From Kondoa malvinella (taxonomy: Eukaryota > Basidiomycota > Agaricostilbomycetes > Agaricostilbales > Kondoaceae): a stretch of DNA of 64,000 nucleotides. Below, piece after piece: positions 21,437-33,881 of the stretch (position 1 is its first letter; every line of letters starts with the position of its first letter). The DNA lies in contig BCIM01000001.1 of NCBI GenBank assembly GCA_039545315.1, positions 544,805 to 608,804 of the forward strand. The letters are read 5' to 3'. The position numbers were made by a program, and so were the translations under genes. A model generated the notes under the pieces. That model saw only the letters and a program-made list of their open reading frames with translations, was not told the DNA's origin and did not search any database.

Positions 21437-24300
21437 CTAACTATTGTGTGAAGTGGTCGACCAGGATGAGAGCGGTACGCTCGGTGGAGTGACGTAGTCT
21501 GTCTCCGCTAGACCTGGCCATTGCGGGTTGAAGAGGACCTGATGTCAATGTCAGCAGGTGTATAGGATGCATCCGAGATGAACTCACTTGTATTGTCTGG
21601 TCGCCTTCGGCAAGCTCGATCGTGAGCACTGACACGCCTGGGTTTGCCAGGTTCTGGTTGATGTCCCCAGACGGCACAGGTGGGTCATTAGGGAATGGCA
21701 CTGGCTCTAGCGTTGTGAAGCCAGCTCCTGAAGGTGAAAGAATCTGAACTTGAAGAGTCTCGCCGCCGAGCTCGAGCGAAGCTGTCGCGTTGTTGTTTGA
21801 GTAGGAGATGGTTGCGTTGGTACTGAAGATACGATGAGTAAGGCGATAACCGGGCAAAGGTTGACTTACTGCATGCGCCACTGCAAGGCAGCCGTAGCGC
21901 CAACAATCTCGTCCTGGATCAACATCTGCTGTCTGCCGTTCAACAGGCGCATGCCGCGGTTGACAGATCTGTTCTCTCATTTTAGCTAGATCCAGGCAGA
22001 TACTGACAAACACTCACGTTGCATCACTGCCGTACGCAGAGGACATGTCTGTCGTGAAGAAAGCGACCGAGTTATCCGGTACAGTGTAAGCGAGCGAAGT
22101 TTGAGCTTCTCCGGTACTGCCAAAGTCGGTTGATGGCGTAGCAGAAACGAGCTGGTTGTTCTCTCCGATCAAAATAGTATTTTGACCCTCAGTGCGAGTC
22201 CGGTAGTAGAGCCATCGCTCAGAGTCTTGGTCTTCAGAAGAGAAGTAGCCTTGAGCTAGATATTCAGCTTGGCAAAGTTGGCCACTGCACGTATTCTAAG
22301 ATTAGCGGTGGAAAGCAGAACAACAACAGATGAATACGCACGCCCATCTCTGTCCAAGCGCCTCGAAAGCGAAAGTACCAATGTCCAAGAAACCGTGCGT
22401 TTGATGACCGGTCAATTGACCAGCCTTCATGGCAGCATAAACACCATCAGTATCGGTCCAGCTGTTTCTCATGGCGGCCCAAGAGTCAGTCTCGTTGGTG
22501 AAGTACTGGTCCAATTCGAGGTTCTCCCACCAATCGCCAGTAGTTTCAGGGTTGTACCAGAACATCTTGACGAAAAATCAGCACGCCACTGTAATCTTGC
22601 AAGAATAGACATACAGAAAGTGGTTCGGGTGCATCAGAGCGGTCGCGTTGGTAGAGCGAGTATCTGGGCTCGTTGAAAGCTTCACCAAAGAAAAGCATGC
22701 AGTTGGCTGTAGCAGTGTACTTGTTTGGTCCACAGTCCTACGAGCAATGCATGAGCTCAGTCTACGCATCCTGACACTATAACTTACTCCGTAGTGGAAC
22801 TTTTCAACAAAGCCAGTGACGGCCATGTGGAAGAGACCAGTTTTGCTGTAGTTTGGGTTGGCATCCAAGAGACCGTGGTCTGATCCGGTAGCAGTTTGCA
22901 AAGCGCTGATCATTTGAGCAGTAGCTGTTGAACCAAAGTACCAGTAGTCGCTGGTTTCGGACCATGTTCCATCTGAAGAAACGGCTGACATGCAATTACC
23001 TGCCGCGTTGTCGACGGTGTAGCCAAGAACGCGCTGAGCAATACCGGTTGGGTCTTCGTTTAGAATAGCCAAAGCGCCCATGGTGAGACCACCGTTGCAG
23101 ACACAGTTCCAGTTACCGTTTGTCGTCTGCCACCAGCTGTAGCCTGAAGATTGGTCGGTGTAAGAGTTGAGACCGTAGCTGAGACCCAAGTTGAGGATGG
23201 ACCACATGATGGCATTTCGCTGGTCTTCTGTCCATGCATCGTAGAGCCAATCATAGGCGTAGGCGAATGCAGCAGTAAATTCGGCTACATCGAGGAAATG
23301 CGCAGTGTTCCAGTTGTCTGGTCTTTCGCCGAATGATTGATCGGTGTTGTTGCCAGCAGCGGTCTGTCCGAGGTTGTCGCACGCGTAAGCTAAAGTAGCT
23401 CAAAGCGACGATCCCACTGACCAATATTTCGGTCCATGCGCGATCTGACCACTTGGTGTCGTTAGTCATTCTCCATGCATATCCCCTGAAGCGGGATGAG
23501 TACGATGAAGAGCTTGGAAACATGATGACATACCAGTGCTTCATCCTGAGTTGAACTTCTCTTGCGATATCTAGAACACCAGATCCAGAAAGTCCTCCGT
23601 CGGTACTGCGCGTAATGTCAATACTAGCTTAAAATGGAGTGAAGGATGCATACACATATTCGACTGGTCCCATGTCTGCAAAGCGGGAAGCATTCGCCAT
23701 GATAGTTTCATTCCATCCTTGCAAATGACGATCGTTGGCAATCAATTTCGTCCGTAGACAGTCCCATCGGTAAGAAGGAGCGAAAAGACGAGGGTGGTCC
23801 TCCCGAACGGTAAAAGTTGACGAATCGCCAGATCCAGAGAAAGGATCATCTCCGCATGAAAGATCCGCGTTGGAAGCTACTGTTGGACTGACACCTGCTG
23901 CTGTAGATGTAGCAGAAGGATAAAGAGGGTTTCCGTTCGAGTCCATGCTAACGCCTTCGACCGCGTTGTTGGTGTTTCCGCGGACATTTGCTCTTCCGGT
24001 ATTATCATCGTCTGATGATTGAGTGCCAACCACACCGCCTACAACGGCCGCAATAACAACAGCGACGACGACACCAGAGATGATCCAAAACTTCTTCGAG
24101 TGTAAAAGCCCAGAAGTGGACCGACCGCCTCGAAGTGGTAGAGCGGTATTGGAACGACTCGCGACGTAGCCGCCTGAATTGTAGCCATCTGGGTATTGTT
24201 GTAGAGCAATCTCAGACTCTGAGCCATTTCTGTAGACCACTATGCAATATATTCTCAGCACGGACAACGCGACTTTTATGAAAATCGCGAAGAACTCACT
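21437..24300 (-). CDS. membrane-anchored heparinase II/III-like polysaccharide lyase
   Basis: A cytosolic N-terminus is followed by one transmembrane anchor (IISGVVVAVVIAAVVGGVVG), a Ser/Thr/Asn linker and a large extracellular part. The catalytic half is an alpha/alpha barrel: FTVREDHPRLFAPSYRWDCL, ERPDNWNTAHFLDVAEFTAA, YAYDWLYDAW, NWNCVCNGGLTMGALAI, SSDGTWSETSDYWYFGS. The second half is a beta-sandwich of the heparinase II/III type, with GQLTGHQTHGFLDIGTFAFE and later NPGVSVLTIELAEGDQTIQV. This arrangement is that of PL12/15/17-like lyases and related proteins of basidiomycetes; substrate unknown. Wall glycan remodelling is an inference. The initiator ATG is split by a 60 nt intron: its A is at 24300 and TG at 24239-24238. 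No other in-frame ATG precedes the anchor. A TATA-like run sits at 24649-24658. Confidence 0.78.
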
Positions 24301-24667
24301 GTTTGCTGGTTGGGAGATGCTCCCGTTGAGCTGAGTGAAGGTGTTGGGATAAGAAAGGAGAGTCGCAAAGTGTTACCGTAGCTGGTCAAGGAGTTGATGA
24401 AGCGACTTCAACGGACTTGTGTGTTTTTTCCTGATTGCCGCGCTTCTTGTTGCCGTTTAGAGTTTTGATTAGTCAACGGTCTTTTGCTTGACTGAACTGA
24501 ACAAACGACGGTCGCACGGAGATGGAGGTCCAAGGAAGGGCCGTGCAGATCTTGAAGCCGCCAAGTCAAATCCTTGCCACTGTATTTTCGAGGAACAGCC
24601 TCGCTTGGAGGAGCGGCAGAAGAAAAATAGCAAGGCCGAATAAAACCTATATATATTGACAATCTCA

Positions 24668-25790
24668 CTACTGCTGCTGTGCTACTTTTGCTCTCTGATA
24701 CGCTTCTCTAGCCAAATTACTCGTCTGTCGCGATTTGCGGAATAATCCAAGTAGCCTATTAAATGACGCGTCAGACTCTAAAGCCTCCGCGGTTGATCGA
24801 GAGGCTTACATGACTGAAGTCGCTGCACTGAGCGAGAACCAAGTGATGGCATAGGTCATGTGCATGTTGCGCAGTTCTACTGTTGGTGCTCGACCTATCG
24901 GTAGACCTCGAGAAGTTCGTTCAGACATTTCCCCCGCTGTACCCTCTGTTCACACGAATCAGTATGAACCGCGACTGTAAAGAGAAGCGCTGACCAAAGA
25001 TCTGATCTACCAAGATAGGTGAGACAGAGGCGAAAGCGGCCATCTGGGCAATGTCGGGAAAGTTCCATTGACCTTTCTCAGGTGCGTTATCAGGCGTAAA
25101 GGCATTCTTTGGATCTTGGTTGCGTAACAGCCCGACCAGGTTCTGCGTATCTTGCGTCTGTACACCCTCTCAATATCTACACGAGCTGTAGGTGTTAATA
25201 TAGTAAGCTCACAAGTGATTCAGGACGAGATGACTGCTCCATCCTTTCCCTCGGCACGAAACCCCGATCGACTAGAATCGCATCGCTCCCTTGATCCCTT
25301 ATCAACGGCGTAATGACATGATAACCGAGCTTGTTGTCCCTTGTTCTCGGTCCAAGCAGCATTTCCTTCGAGTGATCGAAGCGACCTTGTACTCTTACTT
25401 TACGGTAATCGAATTCAGGCAATACCTCAGGACTGTGACACTTTAGCTCGTGTGTACAACATAGACAAGGATGAGACCTCACTTGATGCGGCGAGGTAGA
25501 CCCATTACTTCGCGACTCATTTTATCTTCGAGCGATTCAATCATGTTGACTTTCCAACGCAATCGCTTGACTTGCCATGCTCCCAAGAAAAAAGTGAAGA
25601 TAGGCTGCTCTGGCCCGGCATGAGACACTCGCACAATACCGGAACGGGGGAAACTTGCGATTGTGATGAGCACAAGCATAGGACCGCGAGAACCAGACGA
25701 CGAATTGGCAAAGGAAGACGCTGGACGCTGAAGATTTGGCTGCTTCCGTGGAATAGGCCTGGCAGCTCGAAACAGGTTCTGTCGCATCAT
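24668..25790 (-). CDS. SHY1: SURF1/Shy1 cytochrome c oxidase assembly factor
   Basis: Mitochondrial inner-membrane protein needed for haem a insertion into Cox1. The start is the tandem ATG at 25790 (MMRQNLFRAARPIPRK), a basic presequence. The first helix region is followed by FFLGAWQVKRLRWK, the SURF1 box (LGxWQxxRxxWK). Then LPEFDYRKVRVQGRFDHSKE, GYHVITPLI and ILVDRGFVPRE form the central domain. Near the end comes VELRNMHMTYAITWFSLSAA, the diagnostic NxHxxYxxTWxxL segment with the second helix, and a basic tail ending at the stop at 24668. The exon junctions around the first helix (near 25650) are unsettled: a 30 nt intron or none. It is divergent from the receptor-like gene at 26203 with about 410 bp between. 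Confidence 0.9.
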
Positions 25791-26202
25791 GGTCAACTGG
25801 TGCCAACGCAAGTCAACTCTGCATGTCGAATATCTTCAAGCTGTGTTACAAGCAAACGCTGCTGCTCCTGTGATGTGGTCCTTCGTCCAGTATCCAGCAG
25901 ATGTACAGCGTTGCAGACATCTCCTATCGCAGACGTTTCATAGCCTCTGACCGACATTCTTCCATCTTCTGCTGATTGTCACGCTCTCGCATGTGTCTCA
26001 CGCAGCGTCCTCGGTGCTTGTCCTGTTCCATCCTGCACCTTGCAACTTTGCGCTTCCTGTCGTGCAGTCTCTGCGCTTGAAACCCAACTCGGCACCTTCT
26101 TACTAACGTTTCGTGCTCTTCTCTCAAAGATAAATAGTCTAGCTTCTCAAAAGGATCAGCGCACCCACTCTTGCATACTGCAGTCAACGTAACAAGCAGA
26201 AC

Positions 26203-27263
26203 ATGTCAAATTTCACGATCCAAGATGATTCTGCTGCCGTCACATATCGCGGCACTTGGGGCAAGCTAGAGCAAGACTTTTACGACGGCGGTTCAATTCG
26301 TTCGTTCCTCTCTTTCCCTTCGACTGTCCTGCGCTAATGCTGAAAGCTAGATGGGACAGATGAGCCTGGTGCTGCAGTCGACTTTCGTTTTGATGGGGTA
26401 GCCTTTACGATTTTGGGCGAAAGATTTGACGATCATGGTCATTTCTCGGTGTCTAGTGAGTCATGTTGAAGACTCCTACAAATCGGTCTAAGCCTGCTAT
26501 AGTCGACAACAACGCTATGGGCACCTACTCTGGTTGGCGCAACGAGACTGCTGGCATTTACCGAGGCAACTTTCCGGTCTACGCGAGTCCAGTCCTTCAA
26601 TATGGGCAGCATGCTGTGACTATTCAAAACATTGGGAAACAGAGACCTCGGGAAGGCGATGTGCTGTAAGCATTTACACCTGGCATCGCGTCCTACCTCT
26701 CAGCTTAGTTCAGGTCTATCGATTTCATCACCGTTCAAGTGTCATCCTCTACCGAAGCGTATAGCACCCTATCCAGTATAGCCGCTTCTCAATCAAGTAC
26801 AAAGGCGCCAGACAACAGCGAGCGATCAAGTAGCGGAGCAGCCATCGGTGGAGCAGTGGCAGGTGGTGTGCTTCTTTTGCTCTTATTGGCCGTTCTATTC
26901 TTCTGCTGGCGTCGACGCAGACAGCGAAAGGAACCAGCAAGACGACCATCAATCGACGACTTCATCGAGCGACCGCTATCACCTCAATCCACGCCTATTC
27001 TTCAGCCTTTCCGCCAACCCTATACCGATTCATCGTCTCCTTTTTCTACCGGCTTGCCATCCACCCCGACTTCTGTACCTTCCAATCCGTACTTTGGCGC
27101 TTCCCGCATCTCTTCGATTTCGAATCTACCCTCAAGCATCGAAACGCCTACCAGTTCAGCTCTAGCTTCTTCTGAGCATCTAATGGTCGTTTCCAATCCG
27201 GAAGACGAATTGCCTCCTTATGTAGCACCTGGGTCAACAGCGAAGGGAAGTCTTGCGCAATGA
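26203..27263 (+). CDS. single-pass membrane protein with N-terminal galactose-binding-like domain
   Basis: Starts MSNFTIQDDSAAVTYRGTWG at 26203 and lacks a classical signal peptide, as is common in this basidiomycete family. The outer domain (first ~160 residues) follows the family plan: GTW, then DEPGAAVDFRFDGVAFTILG, then VDNNAMGTYSGW and QYGQHAVTIQNIG. One helix follows (AAIGGAVAGGVLLLLLLAVL) with an FFCWRRRRQRK stop-transfer. The long cytosolic tail is rich in Ser, Thr and Pro and contains PPY-type sequence (ELPPYV). These proteins resemble SKG6/AXL2-like wall or polarity sensors; ligand unknown. It has four exons with introns near 26300, 26457 and 26665. Confidence 0.75.
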
Positions 27264-27474
27264 GATCTTGGGTTGGGAACGCTTTCGATGACTACAGTCG
27301 AAGTAAAGAGGACATGTAGATTACAAATGATGGCTGGCCAGACTACTACAAATCATGCTCGAGGACTAGTACAGATAGAAAGCGCTGTTGACAAAATAAC
27401 ACTAAAGTAGGATAGGATTCAGCCAAGACCTAGCAAGTAGGCGGACATTTACTCACCAAAGTCCATGGTACATC

Positions 27475-28413
27475 TCATTCCTCTCGAACCACCTTCTCCC
27501 AACCTTGCTCTACCTCAGCGTTCTTCTCGCCAGCTTTCTCCATGAGAGGTGTTTGAGCTTGAGCGTCGACTTTCGTGGTCTTGAGCGTGTTGTCGGAATC
27601 CAAAGAAGGGAATAATTTGAGCACAACCCATACACCGCCCAAGATGACCATGCCGACTGAGATGACGACGCCCAAAGTGCAAGCCATGATTTTCAGGAAA
27701 GTAGAAATAACGACCCAAATGGCTTCAAGGTCACTGCGGTATCCAGGCTTTCGTGCGACTTTTGCCCATTCTTTCGATTCTCCGAAAGTGAAAGCAGAAG
27801 AGGCTTCATGCGGTCCTTTGAATGGAGAAGGGGACTTCGACTCGGCTGGTGTAGGCGTAACGATGACTTCTAGACCTTGAAAGTCCGAAGAGTCGAAAGC
27901 CACTTCTCCATGCTCCATTCGGACAATCATCTCTTGGTAGTCACTTCCTGCCATACTGAACGCAGGTATCACCAAATCACCAGCGTCTGACCCTCCGATC
28001 ACATGAAGCTGACCATGCGCTTCAGTATTAGCAGCATCATTCCCGATAATGACCGCTTTTGCACCTAGCTCTTGTGCGAAGCGAATCTTTTCGACAAAGC
28101 TACATCGACCGCGTTGTATCAAGGCGACCCAATCTTTAGGTGGTGAAGGAAGTGAATCTGGACTCTTTCGAGTAAAGCCGAAATCGTAGGTTCGGTGCGA
28201 GAGGCAGCCTAAGTTGGCTCCTGAACCGTTTGTATCATAGAGCATTACGGGAGATAGGTTGCCTTTGATTTCATTGGCGATGGAAGGACCAATGTGTGCG
28301 GCTGTTAGACTGAGAACGAGATTGGCGGCCTACCGAATATACTTGAGTCACGGCAACTTGACAGCAATGCGATACAGGCCTACCTGCAACGTGAGGTTGG
28401 CTGGGATGTACAT
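27475..28413 (-). CDS. PA-domain single-pass membrane protein without RING finger, 294 aa
   Basis: Exons 28413-28384 and 28329-27475 on the minus strand; 885 nt, in frame. The protein starts MYIPANLTLQAANLVLSLTA. A protease-associated (PA) domain spans about residues 35-170 (DWVALIQRGRCSFVEKIRFA, LGAKAVIIGND, VIPAFSMAGSDYQEMI). One transmembrane helix follows (MACTLGVVISVGMVILGG, residues ~230-250), then only about 45 cytosolic residues. PA-TM proteins of this layout are usually PA-TM-RING ubiquitin ligases or vacuolar sorting receptors; here no RING cysteines follow, so a cargo-receptor role is more likely than ligase activity. The N-terminus is weak as a signal peptide. Confidence 0.75.
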
Positions 28414-28915
28414 GTTGGTGGTAGAAGATAGGGCAGTGCTGTAGTGTAGTGCCCTAGACTATTTCAAAGACAGGTTGCCGGCCGAAGGAATGTGTGCAGC
28501 GCTAGAGCAATGGGACAGGTCTACGTGATCTCTTGACTTGCAAGACAGGTCCGGCGCTTCAGAAAGACAAACTGCCTCTGAGCTCTCTGTTACGAGATGG
28601 TTCGAGTGTTCAGACTTGCTGACAGTCGGAGTCTAAGCTCGAGTCTTCTTGTTGCACTACAGTCTTGCAGCTAGGTATTGAGCAAGGGCACCGCAAGTAC
28701 TGGCAATCTTGGGCTATTGGACGTCTCCGGGAAAGCAAGTGCTTGATTTGTCTCGAGCATATAAAGCCAGACGAGCTTCGATTATAACTATATGAAGATT
28801 ACATTGGTGTCTAGAGTATTGTGGAACAGTTGTATGTACAGAGTGAACATTACGCTATCCCAATGAGAATACTAGGATGAAGATCTTGACAGTGCCGAAG
28901 GAGCTTTCTGCAGCT
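28414..28915. other. intergenic between PA-domain gene and MFS transporter 3' end
   Basis: About 500 bp without a supported gene. It contains the PA-domain gene's promoter and the 3' flank of the drug transporter, whose last exon is not firmly placed. Confidence 0.4.
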
Positions 28916-31679
28916 AGATGTCGTGACGAGCGCTGTGCTAATCATCAGCGTCGCAGGAATACAGGAGTGTGATAGAACGTACTTCTTGCTGTTCATCCGT
29001 AGCGTTTTACCTTTGAGGTAGAGAACCTAAAAAGATGTGTGCTTTAGCAAGCCTGAGGGAGTCCACAGTGGAAGGGTGCTCACAATAGGGATAGGCAGGA
29101 AGAGGATAGTGAGGCAACCCTGGTCACCAAACGTCAGAAAAATGACTCTTGAAGAAAACATAGCTTACCAAAAGTGTCGATCCCCAGGCAACTCCATGGC
29201 CAAGATTTTCGAACAGTTGAATAGAAAAGAGCGGAAAGGCTCCCCCCATCATTGATCTGTCATCCGACGATGATCAAAATGATTTCGGTTCAATTTGGGT
29301 TGATATGCATACCTGACAAAGTCGTTGCCCGCATATACAGCAGCTGCGTCGGTTGGGTACGAGTCGCCCAGATAGTTCAGGACAGACAGGAAGAGCAGAA
29401 GCGCACCGGCTGTGATGGGGAAATCAGATGAGTAAATTGGTATGCACAATCTGCTTACCTCCGAAGAACAACGTGCTGATTATGGGTACCATGAAATGGA
29501 TGGATGGATTTGCTGTCCAGCCAAACATGAAGAGCTAAGGTGGAAAGGTTAGCTACAGAAAAGGGATGACCATCGATGGCGTACGCAGATGGGAAGAAGG
29601 AAGGCGCCGACAATGGCTATCGGCAAGCGTTCTTCAGGCGCGAGCTCCCCTCCTTTGGCCTTTCTCATCTTTGGGATGGTGACTTTCCAATTGTAGATAC
29701 AGAAGCCGACATACTGTGTGCGCAAAAGTAAGCTTGACGCCGACACAGTTCTATTGTCTGCTCACAGCCATGGCAGTGCCCACCATGAGACCGACTGTGA
29801 TGAGATAAATGTGAGAACAGTACTTGGACACAGGAGATAGATTTACGGTAGGCCAACCCGTTCTCGCCTAAGCATTTTTTCGTCAACAGGCCGTTTCACA
29901 TTATAAGAGCCGGCACTCACCAAGATTGAAGCCATACATCTGCTCGAAGCTGCATGAAGCGCATCAGGAATGCATGAAGTTGCACAACAGGAAACCGTAC
30001 ACAAGTGCAAAACCTGGAAAGAAGCATGAGCGCAATACAGTCTGCTATCTGCACGACGTACTTTCGATGAAGGCATAGAGAATAGAGTAGACCAAGCCGA
30101 CGTATAAGTGGCAAGCCAGACACATAGGCTCTCTGAAGGCAAGGATGGTCAGAAAGGCGTCAGAGAGAGGAGAATGCGGGCATACGTGAAAATGGGGATG
30201 AATGGTCGGACCACGGACATGTAGGCCTGGCAAGAACCGATAATCAGCTGCGACACTATCCAAAGGACGTTGTTTGTGGACCTACGATTTGTTTCACAGC
30301 CATATTCTTGCTGGCAATTTCGCTTTGACTCCTGAGATCTTGATTGCCAGTGAGTTTGCGTAGTCTTTGAGCCCGACGAGTGAGAATGGTCGCGCTCGAG
30401 GATTCGGGCATGGTGAATATGAGAACCAAAAAGCAGCCACCATCGAGCCCTGATCGTGTTCGTCCAATCAGTAAAAGACAACCAAGAGAGATAACAAGGC
30501 AGCATACAAAGTAGAATCCAGAATGCCCTGTAAGAGAAAATCAGGGCTGGCTTAAAATAAGAGTATTAACAGTGACTTACCATCTCCAGCCATTAGCCAT
30601 AACCGCGAACCCGCCAATCAGTGGACCAAGTACTGGACCTCCTACAGCAGCAAAACCCCAAATTCCCATGGCGTAAGGTCTCGTCTTGGGAGTATAGATG
30701 TCGCCCAGAGATGCGCCGCCTGTAGCAAGAACAGGCGAGCCAATGAAGCCCGCGAGGAAGCGCAAGACCATAAGACCAGCGAAGCTGTTGGTCAAAGCTG
30801 ATGGAACTTGAAGGATGACGAAGATGGCAAGCGTGATCATATAGATGGGCTGTCGTCCAATCTGTGGTATGTCCGAGGGTGCAGATAGGAACTAGAAGAA
30901 CAGGTTATTCACGTTGCCAAGAAGAACAAGCTCAGAACTCGCTAGAGGACCAATCGCATATCCGACTGCGGTAAAAATATGAGCATCAGTTTACGGTAAT
31001 GCCATTGTTGGAAAGACAACAACGTACAAACGAAAAGAGTCAGACCAAGTGTCGCGACAGTTTGGGTAATGCCAAATTCTGGAATAAGCGAGCCGTAACC
31101 AACCGAATAGATAGCAGATCCAATATAGATACTGAAAGTCAGGATGCTGAGCTGAGCTGTAAAGATGCATTTCTTGGTGATTGACCAGTTCTGTGGGTTG
31201 GCAGGGTCGTGCTCAGAGTACCAGGTTACAATGTTGGGATCATCTTCAGGGTTGTCCTCCTTCTTTTCCTCCTTCTTCTCCTTGCCCTCTTTGCCTTGTC
31301 TCTGATTCTCTACATCAGACTGCTGGTTCTTGGAGCCTAGATTCCCTTGTTGGCCGTAGGTCGGTTCCGATGATGGAGCGACCAAAGTATCTGCCGAGCT
31401 GGCAGATGATTCTCGATGAGGCTGCTTAGGCTTCTCTTGATCTCTGCGGTAACGATCGGGCAGGACATAATCGTCCTGCTCCTCCGCGTACCACTTTGGC
31501 TTGAAGATTTGATAGATCACGGCCCCAATCTGCGCACAGGGAAGGAAACGCGTCAACTCTGACGACCCGCACAAGTCCGAAGGAAGACATACAAAGCTGT
31601 CTGCGAAATAGTCTCTTCCACCATGCCAGCCGTTTTTGGAAGTATAAGAGACATGCTTGTCCACCCTGGTGTGAGGCAT
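28916..31679 (-). CDS. MFS multidrug transporter, DHA1 (FLR1-like) family
   Basis: Drug:H+ antiporter-1 type. The start at 31679 (MPHTRVDKHVSYTSKN) is followed by a 63 nt intron and GAVIYQIFKPKWYAEEQDDY. A charged disordered segment (runs of KEEK and EDD) precedes the family opening VTWYSEHDPANPQNW. Helices follow: YIGSAIYSVGYGSL, IYMITLAIFVILQVPSALT, and FLAGFIGSPVLATGGASLGD with the DHA1 motif GSPxLxxGGxxxxD. PYAMGIWGFAAVGGPVLGPL, then GGF, is motif C of antiporters. Later exons near 29100 give GCLTILFLPIPI. At least ten introns. The last exon(s) after about 29040 (VLYLKGKTLRMNSK) are not settled, so the 3' end is approximate. FLR1-like proteins export azoles and other xenobiotics; substrate unknown. 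Confidence 0.8.
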
Positions 31680-32455
31680 ATCGTTGACAGGCGAAGGTTC
31701 AGGACAAGCTCAATAAAGCTATTAGCGCTACTGCCCTACAAGGCAGATCGAACAAAATTTTGGGAATGACGATTCCGCCTTTCGCTCGAAATCTGGGGAC
31801 AGTGGAGCGGGCGCCTTTCGGAAAGCATAGAGCGATCACTCAGCAATAATAAGCTCAAATATTGCAGGGAGAAGAGACAGATCACGCAGAAGCAGGGGCA
31901 CGGAGCAGATTGTCGACCCCGAATGACAGAGATAGGTAGAATGTTGGGTTGGCAGCTGCGCGCTTCGGATTTCAAAGGGCTTTATTGCTTCTTGCACGAG
32001 ATGCATGCCGGCTGACCGAACGAGACGCAGAAGAAAAAGCGTCGCGAACTCGAGAACGAAAGTATACCGCTGTACCGATGCGTACGCAGGTAAACGCCAG
32101 CGTTTTTGAAGAAATGGACGATACAGAGGAAATAGGCTAGGCTAGTACATATCGCGAGAGAGCTCTTGTGCTGCTCAATTCAAAGTCTTTGCATCTTTGA
32201 AATTTTGAGCCTCCGAGCAGAGCCTTTCTTGCAAACACAGTCTCGTCTTGAGCCTTGAGTCAACGGCACAGCCGTAGTTCTGCAGCTCTCCATCTTCAAG
32301 AGATGCTACCAGCAAATTCTAGCACCTTTGAGCGCATGACGGTTTGCGTGCAAGCGTAATTCAAGTTTTGACGCAAACGAGCTCGCAAATGGCACCGAAA
32401 GATCAAGACAACCTGCAAGGCGAGTCGTAGACGCATAAAGCAGAGTCCGAGCTGA
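31680..32455. other. intergenic, divergent promoter of MFS transporter and FES1
   Basis: About 775 bp. No gene supported. I looked for clear heat-shock elements upstream of FES1 and saw no unambiguous triple nTTCn/nGAAn array. Confidence 0.4.
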
Positions 32456-33634
32456 CATGCGAAGCGCAGGATTGCTTCGATGGGGTTTGGCTAATCAGTC
32501 ACCTGAACAACTGGGACAGGTCGACCCTGTCAAGAGCAAGGAGCATGTCAAGGTGAACACAGTGCTTCTGCAAGATGCTCTAAAGCTAATTTGAATGCTC
32601 AGATCCTCAATGAGATCATGGCGAATCGTACGCTCTCTTCTTTGGCTGTCGTGCATTTTTTTTCATATTCTTTCCCTTTCTTGGTTTGCAGAGGTCTCTG
32701 ATGCTCAGCGCATGCGAGTATGTCTTCTCATCTCATGTCTGCATCTTGTGTCTCAATTGGATTTGACACCTCCAGGCAGCCGTGGCGCTAGTTGGCGACC
32801 ATGAAGTTCCTCTAGAAGATCGTCTAATGGCCTGGGACGAGCTAGAAATGCTCATCGAATCGTAGGCCGATTTCTCATGCCTCAGGCCTCGCGACTGATT
32901 CTTGATTCTTCTCAGGCTGGATAATGCCAATGATCTCACACCACTCAAACTATGGCCAGATATTGTTTCGCATTTCCAAGACTCTGAGCCAGAATCAGTC
33001 ACTCAAGCTCTATGGGTGTGCGGCACAGCGATCCAAAATAACCCAAAATCGCAAGCTGATGTATATTCCTCTTAACCCTTCATCTCGATCTCGCTGATTT
33101 CTTGCGCAGTTCCTTTTGGAAAACCCGATACCGACCATCATCGCCCTCATAGCAGAAACGAGCGTAACAGCCGCTGTTCGATCAAAAGCCCTGTACTGCC
33201 TCTCTGGAGCCGTCAAGCACAACGAAGCCGCTCTAGTCATTTTCAGCGAAAACAACGGTTGGCAAGCGCTCAACAGTGCTTTGCAAGATCCAGACATTAC
33301 TTGTCGAAGGAAGAGTGCCTTTTTGATTGATGCTTTGTTTCAACATGCCGAGAAACCGGAAGCTTTGTTAGTGGGAGCGCAGGAATCAAACGTGTTGAGT
33401 ACGCTTGTTGCGAGCTTGGGAAGTGATATGGTGCCGTTTGGCGCGAACGGGGATCAGCATGAGGATGTGGATCTGATGGAGAAGGCTTTGGGCGCGCTCA
33501 AGAGTGTAGTAGAAAGGTGTGGGAAGGATAGTCTCACGGCTGAGCAGAGGAAGGCGGTCAGCGAGGCGGTGAAGAGCAAGGACCTCGGCCTGACTGAGTC
33601 AGAAGTCAGCAGTCTTGTTGCGCAGCTCGAGTAG
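32456..33634 (+). CDS. FES1: Hsp70 nucleotide-exchange factor Fes1
   Basis: Cytosolic armadillo-type exchange factor for Hsp70 (HspBP1 family), which directs misfolded proteins to the proteasome. The start ATG at 32456 gives MRSAGLLRWGLANQSPEQL, the Fes1 opening (LLRW-IEN-TP). Exons then give KEHVKILNEIMAN, QVSDAQRMR, AAVALVGDHEVPLEDRLMAW and DELEMLIE, then LDNANDLTPLKLW. ARM repeats continue (VCGTAIQNNPKSQAD, FLLENPIPTIIALIAET, RSKALYCLSGAVKHN), ending VSSLVAQLE at 33634. Length (~330 aa) is a little above yeast Fes1. Introns are 45-60 nt except the last coding exon, which is over 500 nt. Confidence 0.92.
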
Positions 33635-33881
33635 AAGCAAGTTGTAATAGAATGGAAATGTAATAGAAGCAAGATCAAGACCTTTCAATGGGCTTCAAGT
33701 CCGCGCGGCATCGCTGACGACAATTTGAGAAGAGAGATCACAACACGACACGACAAGAAGACATCGACCCGCAAATAGCATAGCACAACCTACGCAGCAC
33801 CAAGAAGAAATGGTTTGCAACGCCCTGAACGATCTATAATACAGTCAAGCATTGTACAAGAAACTGAAGATCAACCGATCA

